From Rhodamnia argentea (taxonomy: Eukaryota; Streptophyta; Magnoliopsida; Myrtales; Myrtaceae): 64,000 bases of DNA. This document shows positions 11,791 through 22,177 of this stretch, piece by piece. Position 1 is the stretch's first letter. Each line of letters opens with the position of its first letter. The stretch lies in assembly GCF_020921035.1 (NCBI RefSeq), contig NC_063156.1:21872283-21936282 (forward strand). Direction: 5' to 3'. The notes under the pieces were generated by a model. It worked only from the letters and a program-made list of their open reading frames with translations, did no database searches and was not told the DNA's origin. The translations under genes were made by a program, and so were the position numbers.

Positions 11791-11985
11791 TTGACCCAAC
11801 TACTATCCAACACAAGTCAAGACGACAAGCGCGCTCGATTGCCCAAAACACCCTTCCCCGGCATCACTCCCTATTCCAACAATCACAGCCGCTCCAACAT
11901 TAAGACTTAACGCGGGAGACTCACGTGATCCGACGGTTGCGATCATTTGGCCTTGTGCGCCGTTGCTCCCCCACCACCCGGTCAA
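11791..11985 (+). promoter_or_regulatory. Promoter region of EDS1 copy 2 with three W-box cores
   Basis: W-box cores lie at 11791-11796 (TTGACC), 11815-11820 (AGTCAA) and 11980-11985 (GGTCAA), 126-320 bp before the ATG. The block around gatcatttggccttgtg (about 11941) is shared with the promoters of copies 3 and 4 and with a geneless block near 16370, so it is inherited promoter sequence. WRKY control is inferred from the motifs. Confidence 0.45.
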
Positions 11986-12110
11986 CTTGAGGGACGTTTG
12001 ATTCTATTTCAGAGTAACCCCAGCTGAAAGTGTCAACAAAGACAGAGCACCTTCCGCAGAGACTAAGTTCACAGAGAAGAACCATACACATTCGCTCAGA
12101 GTCCCAGACC

Positions 12111-14993
12111 ATGGAGAGAGGAGATCTTGGCATCAAAGCGGAAGTGATCAGGCAAGCCTTGTCTGTGTCCGTCGAAGCTCATACAAATCCGGAGGGGCTG
12201 CCTTTCGTCGTGCGAGGGATCGAGAATAGCCCTTCGCAGGTCGTCGTGGCCTTCGCAGGATCATGGTCTCCGAATCACTGGTTCGCCGGAGACAGCGAGG
12301 CCAAGCCCTTTGGAGAGACCGACGTCAACCCTAAGAAGTTCCCTTCTCTCAGGAGCATCGGCAAGGATGCGGTCGCGAAGGTCAACGGGGCATTCATGGA
12401 AAGGTTCCTACATATCCTGGATGAGGGAAGTCAAACGTTCCGCGCGGAGGTATTCTCGAATGATGCTCTGTTTTTCGCCGTTGATACAATGTGTCAAAGG
12501 ATCGTAGTATTTCTCAGACAGCGTTTTTAAGGCCATTTCTAGAGTTCGCCCGAGCTTTGTTTGAAGCTCAGAAAGCATGAGCAGTGCCTACTCTCGGCTT
12601 CAGGGGCATGCCTCACCTCGTCCAGTTTAGTCCATAGAAACTCTCACTGGAACACAAAAGATCGGAAACCAGAGCTTGCGCAAGTATATGCTCATGGCCA
12701 CACACCCTCTACCATTGAAACTCATTCAGTTCTATGCTCGACCTCAAATCATAGCATGTAGGTATACAGATCACGTGACAAACTCGATCTGGTTTGCTTC
12801 AGTTTGCAATCTACCATGACGCTTGATAATCTTGGGCCTCTTTAATCCTAACTCAGGAGGTAACTCAAAAGATGAGATTTTTCCCGGTGTCCATCGGCCT
12901 ATTCCACAATCGACGTGGATGACTCCAATAATTTTCCCCTCACAGATCGGGCCTTGAGTCGGAGTAATCGGGCCTTGGTCGGAACAACAACAATTCGTAC
13001 TTCTCCCATGTGACTGTTGAATCTAGACTTGTTGGTAACTGAGCTCTAATATCAGTGTTGGGTGGTCTTGGGTCCATATTATTCCAAAAGTTATGTCAAA
13101 AGATAAAGACTTTCCCTCACATTTATAAATTGACTACTAGCATTAACCCCTTCTACCTGTAATAACTCCAAAACATATGGGGCCACTAGCTAGTCTGAGT
13201 GTGTATATACGATTTGGGGTTTGTCTAGACTTTTTTATACATGCAGTCTCCGTTGGTTGGAATACAAAGAACACCCTCCCCAAGTGTTCCCTATTGGATG
13301 TCGACAATGACATAGATGGTTCAATTTAAATCTCTCTCAAAACCTACCGTTAGCAGTAAAAAAGGAATGTTCATCATTGACCGAGCATAGATTCAGAAGT
13401 AAGCTTGGATTTGTCTTTGATTTCCAGGTGACAAAGGCGGTGGAGAACGATAAGCAAATAATATTTGGAGGCCATTCATCGGCCGGTCCGATCGCGATAT
13501 ACGCGACGGTTTGGTTCCTTGAGGAGTACGTAAGATCAAAGGAGAAGCAGACTTCCCGTCCTCTCTGTTTAACATTCGCATCCCCGCTTACCACCGACCG
13601 CACCTTTTGCCATGCCGTCCAGCGTGAGGGTTGGTCTAATTGCTTTGTCCACTTCGTCACGAAACTCGACATCGTCCCCAGGATTCTACTCGCTCCTCGC
13701 TCTTCCGCAACAGAGTTGCTACAAGGAATTGTCTCTTTCTCTGACCCGAAATACGAACCCGCTTCAATTGACAACTTGACTTCCTTATTTGTGAATGTGA
13801 TGAAGAGTGCATCATGTGTTGCGAACCACGCAGCTTGCGAACTGATGGGAAGCAAACATACCATATTCGACACCATGTCTGGATTCATCAAGCGAAGCCC
13901 TTACAGACCATGCGGGAAGTATGTCTTTCGCACCGAGACTGGCGTGTTGGTGGTCGTGGAGAACCAGGATGCTGTTCTCCAATTGTTGTTTTACTCGTTA
14001 CAGATTGAGTCTGAGACAGAGCTTCAGAACATGGCAGAGGCAAGCTTAAGGGCACATTGGACATGCAAAGATGAATTAGATGCAAGCTTGGCGGCGCCCA
14101 ATGTAGTTTGTTTAAAGAAGCTCCGAGAATTACCTCTCAGCTCAAATCATGACGCACGAAATGACCTTAACCTGGTATGGTCGATATTTACAGTCTAGTT
14201 CCCTGGTACTCTTTTTAAGTTCTTAAGAGAAGATTATTGAATAGTTCACAGATATGTGATTTCGTGATTACAGTGCGCATCGGCGAGGCTGTGCCTTCGT
14301 GCCGCTGGAGAGTTGGAGAAGAAGAAACTGGATAACCTAGAAAGGATCAACGGCAAGAAGGGCGACATAGAGAAAGCCCTCGAGTCGTTAGAGAAGTACC
14401 GGACCGCTAACAAGGATCGCAATGTGGGGTACTACGACGCTTTCAAATTGCAAGAGGAGGAGGAAGACTTCAAGGCTAACGTAAAGAGACTAGAACTGGC
14501 AGCTATTTGGGATGACATTGTCGAAATGCTAAGACACGAGCAGCTCCCCGATGGATTCGAGGCAGATAAAAAATGGGTGGATCTCGGCACGCGGTTCCGC
14601 CGACTCGTGGAGCCGATAGACATTGCCAACTACTATCGACACTCTAGGGATGATGTGGCAGGTCATTACATGGAGAGAAGAAGCAGGCCAAGCCGGTACA
14701 AGTACACTCAGAGATGGCGAGAACACGCCGAGCAGTTGCCGAAAGATTCGTGCGGCGAATCCTGCTTTTGGGCCGAGGTGGAGAAGCTCAAAGTAGAAGT
14801 TGCCAAGAAACAATGGGACGAAATAGAGAACGAGGTCTTGGATCTGGAGACCCGCCTTGAAGATTGGTACAACAAAGACAAGGAGGACAAGAGTGATATG
14901 TTCTTAAGAAAGAGCACGCTCGTTGAGTGGTGGCAAACTCTGCGTGCAGACCATAAGTTGAAGTCCTGCATCAAAAAATTCATGCCAAGCTGA
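12111..14993 (+). CDS. EDS1: EDS1-like lipase-like immune regulator, copy 2
   Basis: Exons 12111-12449, 13428-14174 and 14274-14993 join in phase 0 to give 601 residues. Intron 1 is unusually long (978 bp) and intron 2 is 99 bp. The domain order matches copy 1: lipase-like to about residue 362, then an EP domain with FKANVKRLEL and IDIANYYRH (about 480). The nucleophile elbow reads GHSSA, so the last glycine of GxSxG is lost while the Ser (about 130) stays. At the end of exon 2 about 14 residues present in copies 1 and 3 are missing, between LPLSS and NDLNL. EDS1 signalling in Arabidopsis does not need lipase activity (established), so the changes need not inactivate it. The ATG at 12111 was chosen by alignment with the other copies, although the frame is open further upstream. 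AATAAA-type signal near 15122. Confidence 0.9.
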
Positions 14994-15174
14994 AATTTCC
15001 GCTCACCGCTGAAAAGATGTTAGAAAAGCCAGACCCGGCAACTGGCTAGCATCATGCGAAGAGGGGTCGTCGTGCCCCTTTTCAGTTGATTGTCTCTGTA
15101 AAACAAATGTCTGTCAAATGAAATAAATTACCCTTCAAAAGACATCAATAGTAGCTTCAATGCAAACTGGCTAG

Positions 15175-15458
15175 TAGAGGAGTCAGATAGGTGGGTCAGA
15201 TCTGGTTTAGATCAGATTGAATATGATCCAATCCATATTGAATCATTTAATCTGTTTTGATCCATTTTCATATAGCGCAAATTTAATGACGCATATCCGA
15301 TTCAATCCATATTTTTTAAATATTTTATATTTAATCAAATTATGAAATATTTGTTTCTTATAATTAATCAAGAAAAATGATATTGTTAAAATATTTTTTT
15401 AAAATTTTTCAAAAAAAAAAATTTGAACTTTTTTTTATTTTTCCATACCCGACCCATA
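15175..15458. mobile_element. hAT-like MITE with perfect 8-bp target duplication
   Basis: The element starts TAGAGGAG and is bounded by ctggctag at 15167-15174 and again at 15459-15466. Its AT-rich body resembles the MITE at 61164-61530, sharing segments such as aatctgttttgatccatttt or near matches. The right terminal repeat expected from that relative (ending ccacctcta) is absent, so this copy has a lost or diverged right end. It lies about 180 bp after the stop codon of EDS1 copy 2. Confidence 0.7.
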
Positions 15459-15466
15459 CTGGCTAG

Positions 15467-17301
15467 AGTTCTGCATCTGAAAGACGTCAGCTTCCCATGT
15501 ATCAGTGTCTACCGGCTAAGTCCACTGCACGAAATGAAGACCAAAAAAAAAAAACCATTTTTGAATTGCAAACATTGCTGCACAAGATGAGGAAGGAGAA
15601 CGGAGGCACAGCAAAGACCCGAGGGAATCCTTAGCGCAAGCAACGCAGTTTTGCCTATAGCTAGAACAAGAAAAACGCCACATCTCCCAGACCTTCCCAC
15701 TCGTGGAATAATCTGTTCACGCTTGAGAAATGTGCACGCTCTTTACGAAGATCTTAAAGGCTTGATGATCTTAAGGAACATATGCCCGATGTGATTTTTT
15801 GCTATAAGGTACGTCGTAGGTTCGTGTTCAAGGGCGGAAGGGGCTATCTTGTTTTGAACATGTTGTATGTTCATGACCGGCCAGGCCCTTAATGTCCAAC
15901 AACAGTAACAATCTACGTAGTACCGACATAACACGCGAAACGACACAACACGCGAAACACGTAATTTCTCAAAAAATAAAAAATTCAAACATGATGAGAC
16001 ACGTTGTATATAGAATGTATACTTTTATATATACATGATAAATATCGATGGTGAGTTTCTTCTTCTTCTTCTGTTAGGGATTCACGATTAGTTTTTTTTT
16101 TTTACTAGCTGGGTATATTAATTTTGGGATTACTGGATATATGTCTTAAGTATTTTTAATAAATTTACATCTTAATCCCTAATTTATTAAAAATGCTTAA
16201 AATTGATCTTATGTATGTCGAAATAGCTTGTTGGGATGCTAGACTGACATGTCGCTGGCGTGTCTGAAGCACTATCCATATGTCGATCGCATGTTGGAGA
16301 GTATCGAAGTGTCAGACACGACACGAAGGCCCTTGAAAAGTATTATGCGATCCGACGATTGTAATCATTTGGGCCTATGTGTCATTGCCCCCACCAAATC
16401 AATCAAAGGGACAATTGAGTAAATTTCACCAACCCCTTGGCCTATGTCTACCTCCCCTAGTTGTGAACGTTCTCGATGCTGTCGTCCTTTTGTCACGTGA
16501 AAAAAGAATCCCTTTTCTCCTTTTCTTTTCTTTTTCTTTTTCATTTTCTTTTTATTTTATTCTATTTAAATTACCCCATAGTACATCGAGATTCCTTCAC
16601 ACGTTCTCGATGCTGTCGTCATTTTTTTTTTTTACAATTTACTTTCTTTCTTTTTCTTTATGAAACCAACGGACACAAGTTAACAATAGGGCCCGACCTC
16701 GATGTCTCCTCACATAACTCCCATTATTCCTAAACATTAATAACTGTGATCAACTGCATCACGTTGCAGTGTCGACATTGTGTAATCGAGTAATGATCGA
16801 TGCTCGCGTGCTATGAAGGTCATTCAAGTGAACGTCGTACGTGCATACATCTCATTCTTGATTGGTCGATGGCGCCACATGCCACCTTCTCTTGATATGC
16901 CCGTCCCGTGAAATGCGTTGTTTTTTTAATTGGAATGTGACTTTATGTAAAGCCAAGCGCTTTAAAGTCGTTTAAAATCAGTTATTATTATTATTTTTTT
17001 GGTCGTTATCATTTGGTGTATTAATTATTAAATTGAAAGGGAAAGCGAGCCCCCAAATTTTTTTAAAATTGATCGTCCCACAGGACGGACCACACCTTGA
17101 TGTCGCTGTCCAACTTGCATTTCACTAATTAAAAACAAAAGAGCAGAGCTTGGCACGACCCACTCTCCAGGACAAGTCGATAATAATTCGAGACACCAAT
17201 CACCTGCATCACTCCCATATTCCCACCAATCACAGCCACTTGATGTTGAGACTCATTGCGGACCCACCGACGCGATCGACGGTTGTGATCGTGTTAGGCT
17301 T
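15467..17301. other. Intergenic region between EDS1 copies 2 and 3
   Basis: The first part (about 15480-15790) matches downstream flank also found after copies 3 and 4 (a gcacagcaaagac segment; a ttcacgctt..gctcttta segment). At about 16340-16470 there is a copy of the EDS1 proximal promoter with no gene behind it. At 16750-16870 there is more distal EDS1 5' flank, with matches near 10750 and 35100. No coding gene is seen; pyrimidine-rich open frames at 16379-16733 are low complexity. Confidence 0.5.
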
Positions 17302-17916
17302 TAGGGGTGAGTATGATTTTAGGGTAGAACCGAGAACCTGGAATCGAAACCCGTAGAATCCGCTCTGGTTCCAAGTTCCAAGGTATGTAGGGTAGGTTCC
17401 AGGTTCCAAAAATTGAGGAACTTATTCCAATGGGTAGGTTCCAGGTTCCACTACCTAAAACCCGGACCCTAGATTCTGAAATAAATTTTTATATTTTTCT
17501 TGGTATATATTTTTGCACAATCATATAACGTTATATGGCATCTGTATAATTTGAAGTTAAATAATTTTTTATATTTCAAGTTCCAAAAAAATGATAAATG
17601 TATTCCAATAGATTGGTTTCGGGTTCTAAATGTAATCAGTACAGAGCCTAAAATCACTCACATCTACTTTCTCTTAGATGTTGTAGTGTTCACTCTCATT
17701 TTGCTTAACTAAAAATGAAAAAATAAAAGAAAATAAAAGAAATTGATAGGTTCTCGGGTACCTCGAAACCGATCCTAGAACCTGTGACGGGGTAGGTTCC
17801 GGGTTTCAAGGTGTGACGGGTAGGTTCCGGGTTCCAAAAAATGAGGAACCTATTTGGACGAGTAGGCTCCAGATTGCAGATGGAACCTGTAAGGAACCTA
17901 AAACCGCTCACCTCTA
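17302..17916. mobile_element. Non-autonomous hAT-like element B, in the promoter of EDS1 copy 3
   Basis: The ends are TAGGGGTGAG and its imperfect inverse (CTCACCTCTA). The flanks are a perfect 8-bp target duplication, ttaggctt, at 17294-17301 and 17917-17924. The interior matches element A (8821-9451) as its reverse complement, including the core around a gttgtagcgttcac-type segment and the GGTTCC-rich arms. The target lies inside the promoter block shared by copies 2 and 4, where the corresponding sequence is uninterrupted (gatcatttgggcttgtg near 35762). There is no transposase. Confidence 0.85.
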
Positions 17917-17924
17917 TTAGGCTT

Positions 17925-18082
17925 GTGTTCCGTTGACCCCCACCAAAACGATCATCGAAGGGACATTTGAGTAAACTCCAACCAACTCCCATTGGGCCTG
18001 TATCTCAGCTTCCCTCTCTCCCACCCAAAACTGTCGGCAAAGTGACATTTTGCACGGACAAGCTCACATGTACGCACAGACC
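17925..18082 (+). promoter_or_regulatory. Proximal promoter and leader of EDS1 copy 3
   Basis: After element B the conserved EDS1 promoter block resumes (gtgttccgttgacccccacc), with one W-box core TTGACC at 17933-17938, about 145 bp before the ATG at 18083. Sequence on the far side of the transposon is now over 600 bp further away than in the sister copies. Confidence 0.4.
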
Positions 18083-20393
18083 ATGGACGCATATCTTGGC
18101 GTCAGGGAGGAAGTGATCAAGACAGCCTTGTCTGTATCCATCGGAGCTCTTGCCGATGACGTGGAGGAGCGCCCTTTCGTCGCGAGGGAGATCGGCAACA
18201 ACGGCCCTTCTTCGCAGGTCATAGTGGCCTTCGCCGGATCATGGTCTCCGGACGACTGGTTCGCCGGCGACGGCGAAGCAAAGCCCTTCGGAGAGGCCAA
18301 GATCGACGACAAGAAGTTCCCTTCTCTCAGGAGCGAGTTCCCTTCTCTCAGGAGACTCGGGACCGATGCGTTCGCCGTGGTCAACGAGGGATTCGCGGCA
18401 CGGTTCCTAAGGATTCTGGAGGAGGATGGCAATCAAACGTTCCGCAAGGAGGTATTCTTTGAACCTCGAATGACGTTGGATGTTTAATTTTCGCCGCTGT
18501 CTCGTAGTATCTTCTCAGACGGCAGTTGTAAAATCCTTATGAACTCTCACTAGAACGGAACAGATCGGAAACTAGAGCTTGCCCAAGTATTTTCTCACAG
18601 CCACACACGTTCTTTCATTGAAGCTCTCATCCAGTTCTATACTTATCCTCAATTCATAGAATGTGACCGCAAGATTTAGGTGCATATATCGCGTAACAAG
18701 CACGATCTGGTTCGCTTCGATTCGCAATCTACCGTTTGCGACTGTTTTGGTCCCTGGATTTGTCTTTGATTTTCAGGTGGCAAAGGCAGTGGCGGACGGC
18801 AAGCAAATAACATTTTCAGGCTATTCGTCGGGCGGTCCTATCGCGATATACGCGACTGTTTGGTTCCTTGAGAAGTACATAAGATCAAACGAGAAGCAGA
18901 CTTCCCGTCCTCGTCCTCGTCGTCCTCTCTGTTTAACATTCGGATCCCCACTTACCACCGACCGCACCTTTTGCCATGCCGTCCAGCGTGACGGCTGGTC
19001 TGATTGCTTTGTTCACTTTGTTGCGAAACTCGACATGGTTCCCCGGATCCTACTCACTCCTCGCTCTTCCGCAACGGAGTTGCTACGAGAAATTCCCCCT
19101 TTCTTCGACCCTCATCACAAAGCTGACAGAGCAAAACTGGCTTCCTTATTTGGGAATGTGATGAAGAATGCAGCATGTGCCGCAAGTTACGCGGCTTGTG
19201 CGGTAACGGGGAGCAAACATACATTATTTGACACCATGTCTAGATTCATCAAGCGAAGCCCTTACCAACCGTGCGGGCAATATGTCTTTTTCACCGAGAC
19301 TGGCAGGTTGGTGGTCGTGAAGAACCCGGACGCGGTTCTTCAACTGTTGTTTTACTCCTTACAGATCGAGTCCGAAACAGAGCTTCCGAAGATAGCAGTG
19401 GCAAGCTTAGAGGCACATTGGACATATAGAGATGCATTAGATAGATGCTTGGCCACGCACAATGTAGTTTGTTTGGAGAACCTCCGAGATTTACCTCTCA
19501 GCTCAGATGATCCTGTCGATATTAACGTCAAGACGATCGGTGCCGCACTGAATGACCTTAACCTGGTATTGTCCATACTTAATCTGGAAAATGAAATCTC
19601 TAGTTCATGATCTTTAATCAATTGGGAAAAGATAATCGAATATTCACCATGTATAGTTTCGTGATTATAGAGCACAACGGCGAGGCTGTGCCTTCGGGCT
19701 GCTGGAGAGTTGGAGAAGCAGAAAGAGGATAACAGAAACGCGATCCAAGAGAAGAAGGACGCCATAAACAAAGCCCTCAAAGCATTAGAGGAGTACCGGA
19801 CCACGTGCAGGAACGACGGCGTGGGATATTATGACGCTTTCAAGATGCAGAAGAAAGAAGAAGACTTCAAGGCCAACGTGAAGAGACTTGAGCTGGCAGC
19901 TATGTGGGACGAGATCATCGAAATGATAAAACAGGAGCGCCTCCCTGACAAATTCGAGGCGGAGAAAGAATGGGTGGACCTCGGCACGCTGTTTCGCCGG
20001 CTCGTGGAGCCAGTAGACATAGCCAACTACTATCGGCACATGAAGAACGAAGACGCGGGTCCTTACATGACCAAAGGAAGGCCAAAGCGGTACCACTACC
20101 CGCAAAGATGGCGAGAACATGCCGAGCAGTTGGATAGAGATTCAAGCGGCGAATCCTGCTTTTTGGCAGAGGTGGAGGACCTCAACGTCGAAGTTGCTAA
20201 CAAGAAACCATGGACCAGCATAAAGGACAGGGTTTTGGATTTGGAGAAGAAGCTGAACGATTGGAAAGCTAAAAAGGAGGTGAACGATGATGTGTTCTTA
20301 GATAAGAGCACGCTTGTTGAGTGGTGGCGAAAACTCCCTAGAGAACACAAAGCAAAATCCTGCATCAAAGGACTCATGGAAAGCCAGACCTAG
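18083..20393 (+). CDS. EDS1: EDS1-like lipase-like immune regulator, copy 3
   Basis: Exons 18083-18451, 18777-19565 and 19671-20393 join in phase 0 to give 626 residues; the introns are 325 and 105 bp. The lipase-like domain spans about residues 1-386, followed by an EP domain with VDIANYYRH at about 504. Three oddities are visible. The nucleophile elbow is GYSSG (His to Tyr before Ser about 140). Exon 1 has an in-frame 21-bp tandem duplication giving FPSLRSEFPSLRR. The C-terminus ends GLMESQT because a deletion of roughly 40-50 bp removed the stop used by the other copies and put a new TAG in former 3' UTR. The frame is otherwise open and the splice sites are sound, so a functional product is likely. 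Putative polyadenylation signal near 20468. Confidence 0.9.
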
Positions 20394-22177
20394 CAACTGG
20401 CTCGCATCATTCCACGGGGATTCATATACCTTTTCAGTTGATTTTCACTGTAAAATAAGTGTTAACAATGAAATAAGTTAACCTGCAAAATGTAGGAGAG
20501 AACCTCCGAAGCCTTCCACATCTCTCTGCATCTCCCTGGAGATCCTAAACACACAGAAGGGGAAAATTTGATGGAATTGGTAAAAATTGCTGCAGTGAAG
20601 AGCTGATACAACTGATCTACATTGATTAGCCACGTCGAACTCCTCGGTATTCTTATTAGACTCTGCAATACAGAGCAAAGGACCAAAACCGATTGCAGAA
20701 CAAACCAATGGCATCGCCGTGAAATCGTCTCACACGCCTTCTATACCTGAACTTCCAGCTTAAAAGCGCGTAAGAATGCTCAACCCGGAAAGAAACCAAA
20801 AAAGGAAAAAGAAGAACAGAAAAACCGCCTCTTCTTTATCATACATCCACTCTTATTGAATGAAAGCACATTTCCCATATGCTTACCTGAACTTCAATTA
20901 CTACCAAAACTTGCGCATAGTCGTGTGCTTCCAAGCTAGACTAATTCCTGAAGTAGAGGCAAATCTAGCCATCAATTCGTTGCATCACTCCATCAACCTC
21001 TACAAGTAACTGCAACATTTAGCCAGATCGACACATTGCTGAGCAAGGAACCAAACCAGTAGCTTCAGAGCACAGCTAGAAAGCAAAACTCCATCCAAAC
21101 AAGTAAATATAGTTAGCAACGCATATTGTCACAAATGGATTTAAAAAAAATTTCTTTCGTCTTTCTTAATGGGTCGTCAACCCTTCAACCCTAAGCTACA
21201 TTTCCCAAACGCCTGTCCGCCCGCCCACGGCCACTAGGCCGACCGCCTTAATTGTATCTCAACATAGTAATAAGAGGGGTGTAGAATTTTTCACTTGAAG
21301 AATCCGTTTTACATACTGCCGGCTGATATATGCGTCCTATAAGGAGAAACATGAACCGCCTCCTACGTTCGCATCGTGACACTTCGAACCATTCATCTGA
21401 TGAGACCTTGCCTCTGGGAAAAATCTGTTCACACTTCAGAGTATAGCAAGCTCTTTAAAATGATCTTAAGGGTTGATCCTACGGAACATTAAGTATGATG
21501 AAATTTTCACGATTCACATAATACGGATAGCTTGGGACACTCTGTTTTCTGATCATTAATGAAAAGAAAGTGGCAGTCAGTTACATGCAACTCTTGCCAA
21601 CCAGCATAATACATAATTACTAGCTCTCAGAATGCGATAACAGCAATGAAATGGCGAAAAAGATCTCGACACCAAATGTCGCACCTTGAAAAGGCAATGC
21701 AACTAATCATAATCAAGAAAGCAAAGAGGTTACATGCTACCCATCACAAACCGTCACGCGAATTCCATCTCAAAATCAGCATTCGTAACGACATGCAACC
21801 TACTTGAGAGACCCATTACAGAAGGTATACACTATTCGGCCAAAGAATCCAGTTAAGCTAAAAACTACCCCAACTAGACATCCTATGTTACAGACGATCA
21901 ATCAACAGATACTTGGAAGAGTGTTCAATGACAGTATCATGATCCTACATACTTGCATTAACCTTTATAGTAGAACAGAATAGATTGTTGACCTGAGAGT
22001 AACAAAGTCATATCTCATCGCATGCACATGCAATTGCCACTGAGGAGTAGTTGATGACTTCTCTAACCGGGGTAGCTATGACTATGAGATGCAAAATGCC
22101 GCGAGAAGTCACTTCAATTTAAGGGGGTACAAACACAAATGCACATTGGTGGATGAAACAAACTCAAGAAAGTGTGA
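20394..22177. other. 3' flank of EDS1 copy 3, duplicated downstream of copy 4
   Basis: No gene is seen. Several segments match the flank of copy 4 in the same order: about 20490-20560 with 38600-38650, about 20880-21000 with 39290-39440 (a cttcaattactaccaaa core), and about 21820-21920 with 39485-39580 (a tagacatcctatgtt core). This colinearity extends at least 1.5 kb past the coding region and marks a segmental duplication. Confidence 0.6.

Noticed and set aside
16379-16733. Phenylalanine/serine-rich open frames
   Set aside because: They are translations of pyrimidine-rich low-complexity DNA behind a duplicated promoter block.
18083-20393. EDS1 copy 3 as a pseudogene
   Set aside because: The elbow change, the 21-bp duplication and the shifted stop are all in frame, and splice sites are intact, so it was kept as a coding gene.
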